NCBI GenBank assembly: GCA_013042255.1
Contig: JABDQK010000022.1
Coordinates: 1 to 7,290, forward strand
From: Flavobacteriaceae bacterium
Lineage (GTDB): Bacteria; Bacteroidota; Bacteroidia; Flavobacteriales; Flavobacteriaceae
Direction: 5' to 3'
DNA: 7,290 bases
A model generated the notes under the pieces. That model was not told the DNA's origin. It worked only from the letters and a program-made list of their open reading frames with translations, and ran no database searches. The translations under genes and the position numbers were made by a program. This document shows, piece after piece, positions 1 to 6,329 of the stretch (position 1 is the stretch's first letter; each line of letters begins with the position of its first letter).

Positions 1-819
1 GCATCTGGTGTTATCTTAACATTGATCAGTTTTGGAAAAGGGGCCGCAATTGGCATACTATTATTTGTCGCAATCCTTTTATTGGCCAGGAATTATATCT
101 CCTACAATAGAAAATCCAAGGAAATAATGGCTGAGGACAGGCTTATTAAAACCGAAAGCAAGTCAATTCAAGGTGTCATCGTGGAGAGTTCCAAGAACAT
201 TTCTCATGCGATGAAAAGAAGCAGCAAATTATACCGTATAAGTATAGACGGGCTTGCGAAACAGGACCTGGAAAGATTGAAAAAGAATAAAAGCAATGTC
301 GTAAAGCTTTCAGCGGAAATTGATGATCTGCGCAACCACTTATTTTATTTTATCAAGAATTTGGACGATTCCAGTGTTGAAGCAAGTAATTTCTACATCA
401 ACATTTTGAGTTATTTAACTGATATATCCCAGTCTCTGGAGTTTATTACAAAGATCAGTCATAAGCATGTAAACAACAATCACAAGAAATTAAAGTTTAA
501 CCAGGTAAAGGAGTTAACAGAAATAAATAGTGAACTCGAGACCTTGTTCAGTAGTACTAAGCAGGCCTTTGACAATGAGTCTTACGAAGAAATTGGTAAG
601 ATAATTAGCAACAAACAGCGCTTGTACGATTTGGTTAAAGAAAAAATCGAAAAACAGATCACAAGAACAAGATCTGAAGAATCGAGTCCAAAAAACACTA
701 CCCTGTATTTCTCTTTATTATTAGAAACCAAGGATTTGATAGAGGCTACCATGAAACTATTGGAGCTGTATTATTCCAACTATGACGACTCGGTTGAACC
801 GGCTACTATAGAAGAATAG
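1..819 (+). CDS. PiT-family inorganic phosphate transporter, C-terminal part (5' end outside window)
   Basis: The frame is open from base 1, so this is the last 272 residues of a longer gene; the TTG at 22 is not a credible start. Fragment residues 12-31 form a hydrophobic helix (GAAIGILLFVAILLLARN), the final membrane segment. After a basic exit (ISYNRKSK), about 235 residues are charged and helical with no further membrane segment. The tail contains SIQGVI (55-60), GLAKQDLERLKK (84-95), EIDDLRN (106-112), FYFIKNLD (115-122) and SHKHVNNNHK (153-162). From memory these are hallmarks of the PhoU-like tail of Bacteroidota PiT (PHO4 family) permeases, which import phosphate across the inner membrane by ion symport. 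The tail is presumed cytoplasmic and regulatory, which is inference. The permease core lies upstream and was not seen. The gene converges on a second phosphate transporter. Family call is confident; ion and direction are not shown here. Confidence 0.88.
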   Translation, partial: ASGVILTLISFGKGAAIGILLFVAILLLARNYISYNRKSKEIMAEDRLIKTESKSIQGVIVESSKNISHAMKRSSKLYRISIDGLAKQDLERLKKNKSNVVKLSAEIDDLRNHLFYFIKNLDDSSVEASNFYINILSYLTDISQSLEFITKISHKHVNNNHKKLKFNQVKELTEINSELETLFSSTKQAFDNESYEEIGKIISNKQRLYDLVKEKIEKQITRTRSEESSPKNTTLYFSLLLETKDLIEATMKLLELYYSNYDDSVEPATIEE

Positions 820-880
820 ATCTGATCTTTAAGATTAGTGGAGAATGGGATGCCTCAAAGTTCGTGAATAGTTAATATTT

Positions 881-2653
881 CTAAGCGACCTCTTTAAGGG
901 GCTCCTTATGATCACCAACAGGAGAGAACAAAGTATCTCTTCGGCAATACAACAATTCAGCAACTGTGATAAGGTTGTTGAGCACGTCCCGGACGTTGTC
1001 ATTATCATTTACCAGAGAGGATGCCATATCAGTTGTGATCAGGTTCTTGCGAATTAGTTGATCTATTTGAACATTGTGCTCTGAAAGTTTCTCATTGGTT
1101 TTTTTTCTGAGTACCATTAGCTTCTTCTGGAGCTCCCCTCCATCATCACCTGGGATATCATAAATCATCCTAAGGACCTGAACTGCAAGTTTTCTATAAA
1201 GGTTGTATTCTTTTTTCATGTACTTGTTTTCTGAGACGAAGTAAGTACTTACATTTCTATTCAATTCCTTTACATCCCTTAAAATCTCTACCATCTTCCT
1301 GTTGGCTACCTTTATTTCCAGAATCCGGCTGTTCTGAGCCTTAGAAATTTTTAGCGTACTTTGGGTATTGGTTGCATAACGAATAATTTCTCCATAGATC
1401 TTCTTAACCTTGCTTAAATATAATGCCCTTACATCTGTCTTAAAATCTTCAATAGATTTCTTGACCACTTTTTTTGCTTTTAGATCCGATTTGACATCTT
1501 CCCTATGGATATTTAAGGCGTGGGTCACGATTTCAAAGATGGCATTTTGAAAAAGGTATTTAGACTCTTTGAGAAGTGAAGCTATCGCCGTTTCAGGGTA
1601 TTGCAATATTTTCTCATTTAAATATTTTGGCTCATCTATTTCCCTTTCAGGTTCTGCTTTCTCCGGAACAGACCAAACTACAATTTTGGAAATCGGAGTA
1701 ATAAACCAAACCAGGAAAAAGGTATTCAAAACATTGAAAAACGTATGGAACAGGGAAATTGCCACGGGTATGGCAGCAGCACTTATATAGGGCGATTCAC
1801 TGCCTAATCGCTGGGAAACCCAGCTGATAAGGTTTAAAAAGGGATAGAATAAAATCAGCATCCATAAAACACCCAACAAATTAAAGATCAGATGGGCCCT
1901 GGCCGTTCTTTTCGCATGGAAATTAGCAACAATAGCGGCCAAATTAGCGGTGATAGTGGTACCGATGTTTTCTCCTAAAACCATGGCTGCAGCCAAATCA
2001 AAAGGGATCCAGCCCTCGGCAGTCATCAATAATGTCAACGCCATGGTAGCGCTGGAAGACTGAACCACAATAGTTAGTACAGTCCCTATGAATAAGAACA
2101 AGAGCACAGAACCAAATCCCAGTTCTGTATAGTTATTGAGAAACTCAAGTATCCCTGGATTCTGATTGATGTCGGGCATGTTTTCCTTCAAAAATTGCAG
2201 TCCGATAAAAAGAACTGCAAACCCAATAATAAAACCTCCCCAATTCTTTAGTTTTTCCTTTTTTGAAAACATAAAAAGGAAGCCAAAGCCAACCAGCGGC
2301 AGTGCAATGGCACTCATACTAACCTTAAAACCCAGAAGCGTTATAAGCCATGCGGTGATGGTTGTTCCAATATTAGCCCCCATGATCACACTTATAGACT
2401 CCGTTAGCGTTAAGAGAGAAGCATTGGAGAAGCTCACAACCATCAGCGTAGTTGCAGAGGAAGATTGTATGACGGATGTAATTAAAAACCCTGTTGTGAT
2501 CCCAAGAAATCGATTAGAGGTCATGGTAGCCAGGATGTTGCGCATTCTATTTCCTGCAAGGAGCAGAAGCGCATCGCTCATCACCTTCATCCCAAAAAGG
2601 AAAAGGCCGAGTGAACCTAATAATTGTAATGTCTGAACAAGACCAAATTCCAT
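881..2653 (-). CDS. Na+/phosphate cotransporter (NptA/YjbB type) with PhoU-like tail
   Basis: A 590-residue inner-membrane protein, complete. It carries the inverted-repeat signature of the Na_Pi_cotrans family twice: QSSSATT (63-69) with GANIGTT (92-98), then QSSSAT (198-203) with GENIGTT (227-233). The paired QSSSAT motifs line the substrate and Na+ site in the SLC34/NptA family. Hydrophobic segments fill roughly residues 5-330. From about 340 to the end the protein is charged and helical with no membrane segment, matching the PhoU-like cytoplasmic domain of bacterial members. The start at MEFGLVQTLQ directly precedes the first helix (LLGSLGLFLFG), as is usual in the family. Known relatives move phosphate with Na+; E. 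coli YjbB has been linked to export, so direction is open. It is divergent from the DUF6503-like gene (82-base gap) and convergent with the PiT gene. I see no clear Bacteroidota promoter (TTTG / TAnnTTTG) in the upstream gap. Confidence 0.93.
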   Translation of the reverse strand: MEFGLVQTLQLLGSLGLFLFGMKVMSDALLLLAGNRMRNILATMTSNRFLGITTGFLITSVIQSSSATTLMVVSFSNASLLTLTESISVIMGANIGTTITAWLITLLGFKVSMSAIALPLVGFGFLFMFSKKEKLKNWGGFIIGFAVLFIGLQFLKENMPDINQNPGILEFLNNYTELGFGSVLLFLFIGTVLTIVVQSSSATMALTLLMTAEGWIPFDLAAAMVLGENIGTTITANLAAIVANFHAKRTARAHLIFNLLGVLWMLILFYPFLNLISWVSQRLGSESPYISAAAIPVAISLFHTFFNVLNTFFLVWFITPISKIVVWSVPEKAEPEREIDEPKYLNEKILQYPETAIASLLKESKYLFQNAIFEIVTHALNIHREDVKSDLKAKKVVKKSIEDFKTDVRALYLSKVKKIYGEIIRYATNTQSTLKISKAQNSRILEIKVANRKMVEILRDVKELNRNVSTYFVSENKYMKKEYNLYRKLAVQVLRMIYDIPGDDGGELQKKLMVLRKKTNEKLSEHNVQIDQLIRKNLITTDMASSLVNDNDNVRDVLNNLITVAELLYCRRDTLFSPVGDHKEPLKEVA

Positions 2654-2735
2654 ATATCAATGAAGCTTAAGAATGACTAACCATGTTCAATTTAAAATAA
2701 TTTTAGAACTTAGTGTTTCTTAGAATCTTACTATA

Positions 2736-3479
2736 ATGATACGAATACTTCTGCTCCCTTTGTTTTTGTTCATCTTTTTTTCATCCCCCGGGCTATTGGC
2801 CCAAGATATTACAGGCAAAGAATTATTGTCAAGAGCTATTGACTATCACGACCCTGATAATGCCTGGTCGACATTCTCCGGCACTTTGTTCATTACCATG
2901 GAAACACCTAATAATAGTGAGCGAAAAAGCGAGGTTACGCTTAATTTTCCTGCTGACTACTTTAAATTGGTGGTGAGAAAAGATGATACTACGACAGAAG
3001 AAGTTATTGATAAAGGAGTATGCAGCCTTGTTGTAAATGGAAAAAAAATAAAAAAGCAAGCTGAAGATTCCACCAATAACGAAGAGCCTTGCGGGCAGAC
3101 AGAGATGATGAGAAATTATTACACCTATCTCTACGGCCTCCCAATGAAATTAAGGGATAAGGGAACTATAATAGACCCTGCAGTTGTTAAAAAAACTTTT
3201 AAAGGGAAAGCATATCTCACCCTCAAGGTTAACTACGAAGAGGAAGTAGGTAAGGATACCTGGTACTTTTATTTTAACCCTGATAATTACGCTTTAGAAG
3301 CGTATCAATTCTTCCACGACGAAGCGGCCAACGACGGGGAATATATCATGTTAGAAACAGACAATTTTGAAACTATAAACGGAATTAAAATTCCAAAAAA
3401 GCGAAGCTGGTACACCAATAAAGAAGACCGACTATTGGGTACAGATATCCTTACCCGGGCTAGCAATAAAACGGAATAA
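2736..3479 (+). CDS. Exported protein resembling DUF6503, function unknown
   Basis: A 247-residue protein with a clear signal peptide: MIR, a hydrophobic core (ILLLPLFLFIFF), and probable cleavage near SPGLLA|Q at residues 22-23. No lipobox cysteine is present, so it is predicted soluble in the periplasm or secreted. The mature part reads as mostly beta strand. The C-terminal run WYFYFNP (about 177-183), YQFFHDE, DGEYIMLE, NGIKIPKKRSWY and LLGTD matches what I recall of the Bacteroidota DUF6503 family, whose fold I suspect is related to LolA-like lipoprotein-binding proteins; that link is inference. The mature protein has only two cysteines (96 and 119), which could form a disulfide. It sits between a phosphate transporter on the opposite strand and a PepSY-like gene, and neither tells its job. 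A probable terminator overlaps its stop codon, so it is likely monocistronic. The ATG gives the signal peptide directly, supporting this start. Confidence 0.75.
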   Translation: MIRILLLPLFLFIFFSSPGLLAQDITGKELLSRAIDYHDPDNAWSTFSGTLFITMETPNNSERKSEVTLNFPADYFKLVVRKDDTTTEEVIDKGVCSLVVNGKKIKKQAEDSTNNEEPCGQTEMMRNYYTYLYGLPMKLRDKGTIIDPAVVKKTFKGKAYLTLKVNYEEEVGKDTWYFYFNPDNYALEAYQFFHDEAANDGEYIMLETDNFETINGIKIPKKRSWYTNKEDRLLGTDILTRASNKTE

Positions 3480-3505
3480 TTTCTCCTTTCCCTTTTATTG
3501 CTTTT
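3462..3505 (+). terminator. Probable intrinsic terminator overlapping the stop of the DUF6503-like gene
   Basis: The arms AGCAATAAAA (3462-3471) and TTTTATTGCT (3493-3502) are perfectly complementary over 10 bp. After a single C-C mismatch (3472/3492) the stem gains two G-C pairs (3473-3474 with 3490-3491), leaving a loop of about 15 bases. The T run after the stem is short (3503-3505, continuing from the T at 3502). The left arm lies in the last sense codons and the TAA stop is in the loop. The stem is AT-rich and the T run short, so termination could be partial. Confidence 0.45.
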
Positions 3506-3605
3506 GGCAGACTGACCTAGATCATTTGATATTCTTCATTCCTCAGTTACCTTTATTTTCCTTGAGTACTAAATAGGGTATTTAAACATCTAAATCATTA
3601 ATACC

Positions 3606-4112
3606 ATGAAAAAAATATTCCTTGGTTTACTAGCTCTTGGATTAACCATCCCAGCCTATACCCAGGACGTAAAGGTTGAAGAGCTCTCTGAAGTGGTCGT
3701 AAGACCCATGAACTATAAATACCTGAATGCAGCCGATTCTAAGAGTGCTGCCGTACCAGTAAAAATGCTGGAGCGTGAGGTCGCCCGTTATGATGTAACG
3801 GAAGCCGATTTCTATCAGGATGATTTTGATTTTTATACGGTTTCTTTCTTTATCCCTGATGGGAAAATCGTAGCCGTATATGATGATGATGGTACTCTTA
3901 CCAGAACTATCGAAAAATTTAAAGATATAGCCCTTTCTGACGGAATTAAAACTGCTCTCCTGGAGAGGTTCCCCAACTGGACTGTAACTGACAATGTGTA
4001 CCGCGTTACTTATAGCGAGAATAAAGGTGCTAAAAAAGTTTATAAGCTTACGCTTAAGAACGGGGACAAAAAAATGAAGGTGAAAATGGACGACAAAGGA
4101 ACATTCCTCTAG
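3606..4112 (+). CDS. Small exported PepSY-like protein
   Basis: A 168-residue protein with a signal peptide (MKKIFLGLLALGLTIPAYTQ, cleavage near residues 17-20). The mature N-terminus holds LSEVVVRP (27-34), resembling the segment before the plug domain in many Bacteroidota TonB-dependent receptors. The rest looks like a PepSY-like (BLIP-fold) domain: a strand pair (YTVSFFIPDGKIVAVYDDDG), a helix (ALSDGIKTALLERFPNW, about 113-129), then three strands (VYRVTYSE, KVYKLTLKNGDKK, MKVKMDDKG). Such domains are periplasmic or extracellular binding or inhibitor modules; no ligand can be named. The protein is very rich in Asp and Lys and has no cysteine. Relatives next to nadD may carry that enzyme's name in databases, but this protein lacks the nucleotidyltransferase HxGH motif and is exported, so such a label would be wrong. 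It has its own 126-base upstream gap and a strong terminator after it, suggesting a single-gene unit. Confidence 0.7.
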   Translation: MKKIFLGLLALGLTIPAYTQDVKVEELSEVVVRPMNYKYLNAADSKSAAVPVKMLEREVARYDVTEADFYQDDFDFYTVSFFIPDGKIVAVYDDDGTLTRTIEKFKDIALSDGIKTALLERFPNWTVTDNVYRVTYSENKGAKKVYKLTLKNGDKKMKVKMDDKGTFL

Positions 4113-4160
4113 TACACCATAACCACCCTGACTTTATTTAGTAATTATAAAAACGAGGAA

Positions 4161-4193
4161 AAAAGGCCCTGCCATTAAAAGTCAGGGCCTTTT
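4161..4193. terminator. Bidirectional intrinsic terminator
   Basis: AAAAGGCCCTG (4161-4171) and CAGGGCCTTTT (4183-4193) form a perfect 11-bp stem with a GC-rich core and an 11-base loop. On the + strand the stem runs into TTTTAATT. On the - strand it runs into a six-base T run (the complement of A4159-4164) followed by more T-rich sequence. It lies between the stops of two convergent genes, the PepSY-like gene (+) and nadD (-), and is placed to end both transcripts. The - strand direction has the better T run. Confidence 0.9.
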
Positions 4194-4210
4194 AATTGTA
4201 AATACCAGCA

Positions 4211-4795
4211 TCAACGGTAAAAGTTCATCTCATCCAGATACTTCCAGACGGCCTCGGGCAACATAGGTCTTATATTTTTTCCTGCTTTATGGTTTTTCCT
4301 GATAAAGGTGGAAGAGATCTCCATTACAGGAGCGTCAACCCTGTGAATCTTTTTGTGGTTTTTAAATTCTGAAGGAGTTACACCTCCAGAAATTCGGGGG
4401 TAAACATACAGATGGTGCCCCTCCAGAATTGCCTCGTAATTCTTCCATTTGTGAAAATTCTTAAGGTTGTCTTCGCCCATCAGCAGTGAAAAGGAGTACT
4501 GCTCACCGTATTTTTCCTGAAGATACACCAGGGTGTCAATGGTGTAATTGGGTTGTGGCAAATCAAATTCGATAGTACTCGCCTTTAATTTCGGATACTC
4601 TGCCACCGCTTCCTGTACCATTTGATATCGGTGGTGATCATCTAGCAGGCTCTGCTTTACTTTAAACGGACTCTGAGGCGTGATGACAAACCAGACTTCT
4701 TCCAAATCCGAAAACTCCACCATGTGATTGGCGATCACCAGATGACCAATATGGATGGGGTTAAAAGTGCCAAAATAAAGTCCGACATTCTTCAT
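4211..4795 (-). CDS. nadD: Nicotinate-nucleotide adenylyltransferase
   Basis: A 194-residue cytoplasmic enzyme of NAD synthesis that joins nicotinate mononucleotide and ATP to give deamido-NAD and pyrophosphate. The N-terminus carries the nucleotidyltransferase motif GTFNPIHIGH (9-18), with the HxGH-type histidines at 15 and 18. YTIDTL (84-89), MGEDN followed by FHKW (106-117), and the C-terminal ISSTFIR (160-166) are the expected NadD signatures for the pyridine site and the ATP phosphates. Length is normal for the family. It is the last gene of the yicC-gmk-nadD unit, 11 bases after the gmk stop, and is followed by the bidirectional terminator. The start at MKNVGLYFG places the first strand of the Rossmann fold right at the N-terminus, as in other NadD proteins. 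No Shine-Dalgarno site is visible, which is usual in Bacteroidota. Confidence 0.97.
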   Translation of the reverse strand: MKNVGLYFGTFNPIHIGHLVIANHMVEFSDLEEVWFVITPQSPFKVKQSLLDDHHRYQMVQEAVAEYPKLKASTIEFDLPQPNYTIDTLVYLQEKYGEQYSFSLLMGEDNLKNFHKWKNYEAILEGHHLYVYPRISGGVTPSEFKNHKKIHRVDAPVMEISSTFIRKNHKAGKNIRPMLPEAVWKYLDEMNFYR

Positions 4796-4806
4796 AGGTC
4801 TATCAC

Positions 4807-5415
4807 TTATGATTTCTCCTTCCCCTGTTCAATTGACGGTTCAACCCCCAGGTATTCAGCTACCATTTTATGGGCTTCATCAAGGGCGATATCGAGGTCG
4901 TAGTTTTTGATGACCCTGTCGAATTGAGGGGCCGTTGCCAATTCTACTGATGCCTTGGCAATCCTCATATTAATCTTTTCATCAGACTCTGTACTGCGTT
5001 TTTTTAGCCTTATTTTAAGCTCATCTACACTGGGAGGTTTCACAAATACCGCCAGGGTTTCCTTTGGATATTTTTTCTTTATGCGTAATCCCCCCGCAAC
5101 ATCGATATCAAAAATGACATTTTTTCCTTCGGCCCATAATCGTTCCACTTCACTTTTAAGTGTCCCGTAAAAATTATCACGGTATACTTCTTCCCATTCC
5201 AGAAAATCATCGTTCTTTATGTGCTTTTTAAACTCTGAAAGGGTCATAAAATAGTAGTGTTCCCCGTTTTTTTCTTTTCCCCTTCTCGCTCGGGAGGTAG
5301 CAGAAACGGAAAATGCCAGGTTGAGTTCAGGCTGGGCCAGCAAGTGCCTGACAATAGTAGTTTTACCGCTCCCGGAAGGGGCAGAAAAAATGATGAGCTT
5401 ACCCCCGCTACTCAT
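4807..5415 (-). CDS. gmk: Guanylate kinase
   Basis: A 202-residue cytoplasmic kinase converting GMP and ATP to GDP and ADP, essential for GTP and dGTP supply. The P-loop is APSGSGKT (12-19). The GMP-binding region shows SATSRARRGKEKNGEHYYF (38-56), with Arg42 and Arg45 and the usual YYF end, then DFLEWEEVYRDNFYGT (70-85). DIDVAGGL (103-110) matches the DxDVxG strand of the family. The lid region KKRSTESDEKINMRI supplies arginines near the ATP. Length fits bacterial Gmk. Its ATG overlaps the yicC stop in an ATGA junction, so translation is probably coupled, and nadD follows after 11 bases. No oddities were seen. Confidence 0.98.
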   Translation of the reverse strand: MSSGGKLIIFSAPSGSGKTTIVRHLLAQPELNLAFSVSATSRARRGKEKNGEHYYFMTLSEFKKHIKNDDFLEWEEVYRDNFYGTLKSEVERLWAEGKNVIFDIDVAGGLRIKKKYPKETLAVFVKPPSVDELKIRLKKRSTESDEKINMRIAKASVELATAPQFDRVIKNYDLDIALDEAHKMVAEYLGVEPSIEQGKEKS

Positions 5416-6269
5416 AAGACGTTAAGCATTTGTTCCTTAATTTTTTCCAACTCATCTTTCATCTGTACAACTAGCTGCTGCATGGGAGCATAATTGGCTT
5501 TAGAACCAATGGTGTTAATCTCCCGCCCAATCTCCTGACTGATAAATCCCAGTTTCTTCCCATTCGAGTCGGCAGACGCCATGGTTTCCTCAAAATAATT
5601 TAGGTGATTTTCCAGCCTTACTTTTTCTTCCGTGATATCCAGTTTTTCAAGGTAGTATATCAGTTCCTGCTCAAACCTGTTGTTGTCAACCTCCGCTTTG
5701 ATATCGGTAACTGCTTTTTCCAACCGGCTGCGAATCGCATTTAGTCGCTCTTCATCAAGGCCATTTACTTCCTTTAACAGCTGGTGCAACTTCTTTAGTC
5801 GCGAAGCAAAATCATTCTCCAGTATCTTCCCCTCCTCGCTGCGAAACTTCTCAATCTCCTTTAGTGCCATTTTCAAAGACTCCACAATAGCCTGGTACTC
5901 CTCAGGGTCTATATCATCCCTCTCTGTTTTTAGTGTATCAGGTAATCTTAGCGCCATCTCCATCAGCCTTAGGTCATCTCCATCGGCTATCGCCCTCAAC
6001 TGTTTTATATACTGCTTTACCACGGCCTCATTGACCTCAGAAGAAGTCTCATCCCCGGTGATTTCAACATAAAGGTTAAAATCTATCTTTCCCCTTCCCA
6101 ATGCTGAAGCAATCAACTTGCGTAGTTCAAGTTCTTTTTCCCTGTAAGCCTGGGGCATTCTCGCATTCAAATCGAGAGATTTGCTATTAAGCGATTTCAG
6201 CTCAACGGTAATTTTCTTCGTGGGTAGCTGTAAAACATGCTTCCCGAATCCTGTCATGGATTGGATCAT
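5412..6269 (-). CDS. yicC: YicC/YloC-family endoribonuclease
   Basis: A 285-residue cytoplasmic protein of normal family length. The N-terminus MIQSMTGFGK is the family hallmark and fixes the start, since the next Met (residue 5) would cut into it. The C-terminal DUF1732-type block has QEIGREINTIGSKAN followed by a helical end (VVQMKDELEKIKEQMLNVL), as in E. coli YicC. The middle (about residues 120-220) is strongly helical and charged, probably coiled coil. Family members cleave RNA and have been linked to turnover of small RNAs in E. coli; the specific target here is unknown. It overlaps gmk by 4 bases, an arrangement conserved widely in bacteria. A 60-base gap separates it from the upstream DUF1080 gene. 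I see neither a clear terminator nor a clear promoter in that gap, so readthrough from upstream is possible. Confidence 0.95.
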   Translation of the reverse strand: MIQSMTGFGKHVLQLPTKKITVELKSLNSKSLDLNARMPQAYREKELELRKLIASALGRGKIDFNLYVEITGDETSSEVNEAVVKQYIKQLRAIADGDDLRLMEMALRLPDTLKTERDDIDPEEYQAIVESLKMALKEIEKFRSEEGKILENDFASRLKKLHQLLKEVNGLDEERLNAIRSRLEKAVTDIKAEVDNNRFEQELIYYLEKLDITEEKVRLENHLNYFEETMASADSNGKKLGFISQEIGREINTIGSKANYAPMQQLVVQMKDELEKIKEQMLNVL

Positions 6270-6329
6270 ACTTTAAAATATTTCGGCTAAGGTAATTAAT
6301 TTCCAACGTCCGAATAACAGCCTATTCCC

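Noticed and set aside
22..24. TTG as the start of the first gene
   Set aside because: The frame is open to base 1, and the protein would begin just before the last helix of a permease. The gene clearly starts outside the window.
822..838. Hairpin CTGATCT-TTA-AGATTAG as a terminator
   Set aside because: Only 7 weak pairs, one of them G-T, a three-base loop and no T run on either strand.
2166..2636. 156-codon open frame on the + strand
   Set aside because: It is antisense to the membrane core of the Na+/phosphate cotransporter, whose motifs are unmistakable. The translation has no recognisable domain and is biased as expected of a shadow frame.
2732..2737. TATAAT hexamer
   Set aside because: It overlaps the ATG of the DUF6503-like gene and has no partner element at proper spacing; Bacteroidota promoters use a different -7 consensus.
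3041..3055. A-rich run (eight A, T, six A) as a programmed slippage site
   Set aside because: It encodes Lys-Lys-Ile-Lys-Lys in an intact reading frame that continues normally, and there is no sign that a shifted product is used.
2829..3059. 76-codon open frame on the - strand
   Set aside because: It lies wholly inside the DUF6503-like gene on the opposite strand and has no recognisable motif.
3577..3605. Inverted repeat GGTATT...AATACC directly before the ATG at 3606
   Set aside because: Only 6 bp with a 17-base AT-rich loop; expected by chance in such sequence, so not called as an operator or RNA switch.
5680..6072. 130-codon open frame on the + strand
   Set aside because: It is antisense to yicC. 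The Ser/Phe-rich product is typical of the complement of helical Glu/Lys-rich coding sequence.
6273..6306. Possible - strand promoter before yicC (TTG at 6304-6306, TATTTTAA at 6273-6280)
   Set aside because: The -7 element matches only in part, the 23-base spacing is long, and transcription would begin at the start codon itself.
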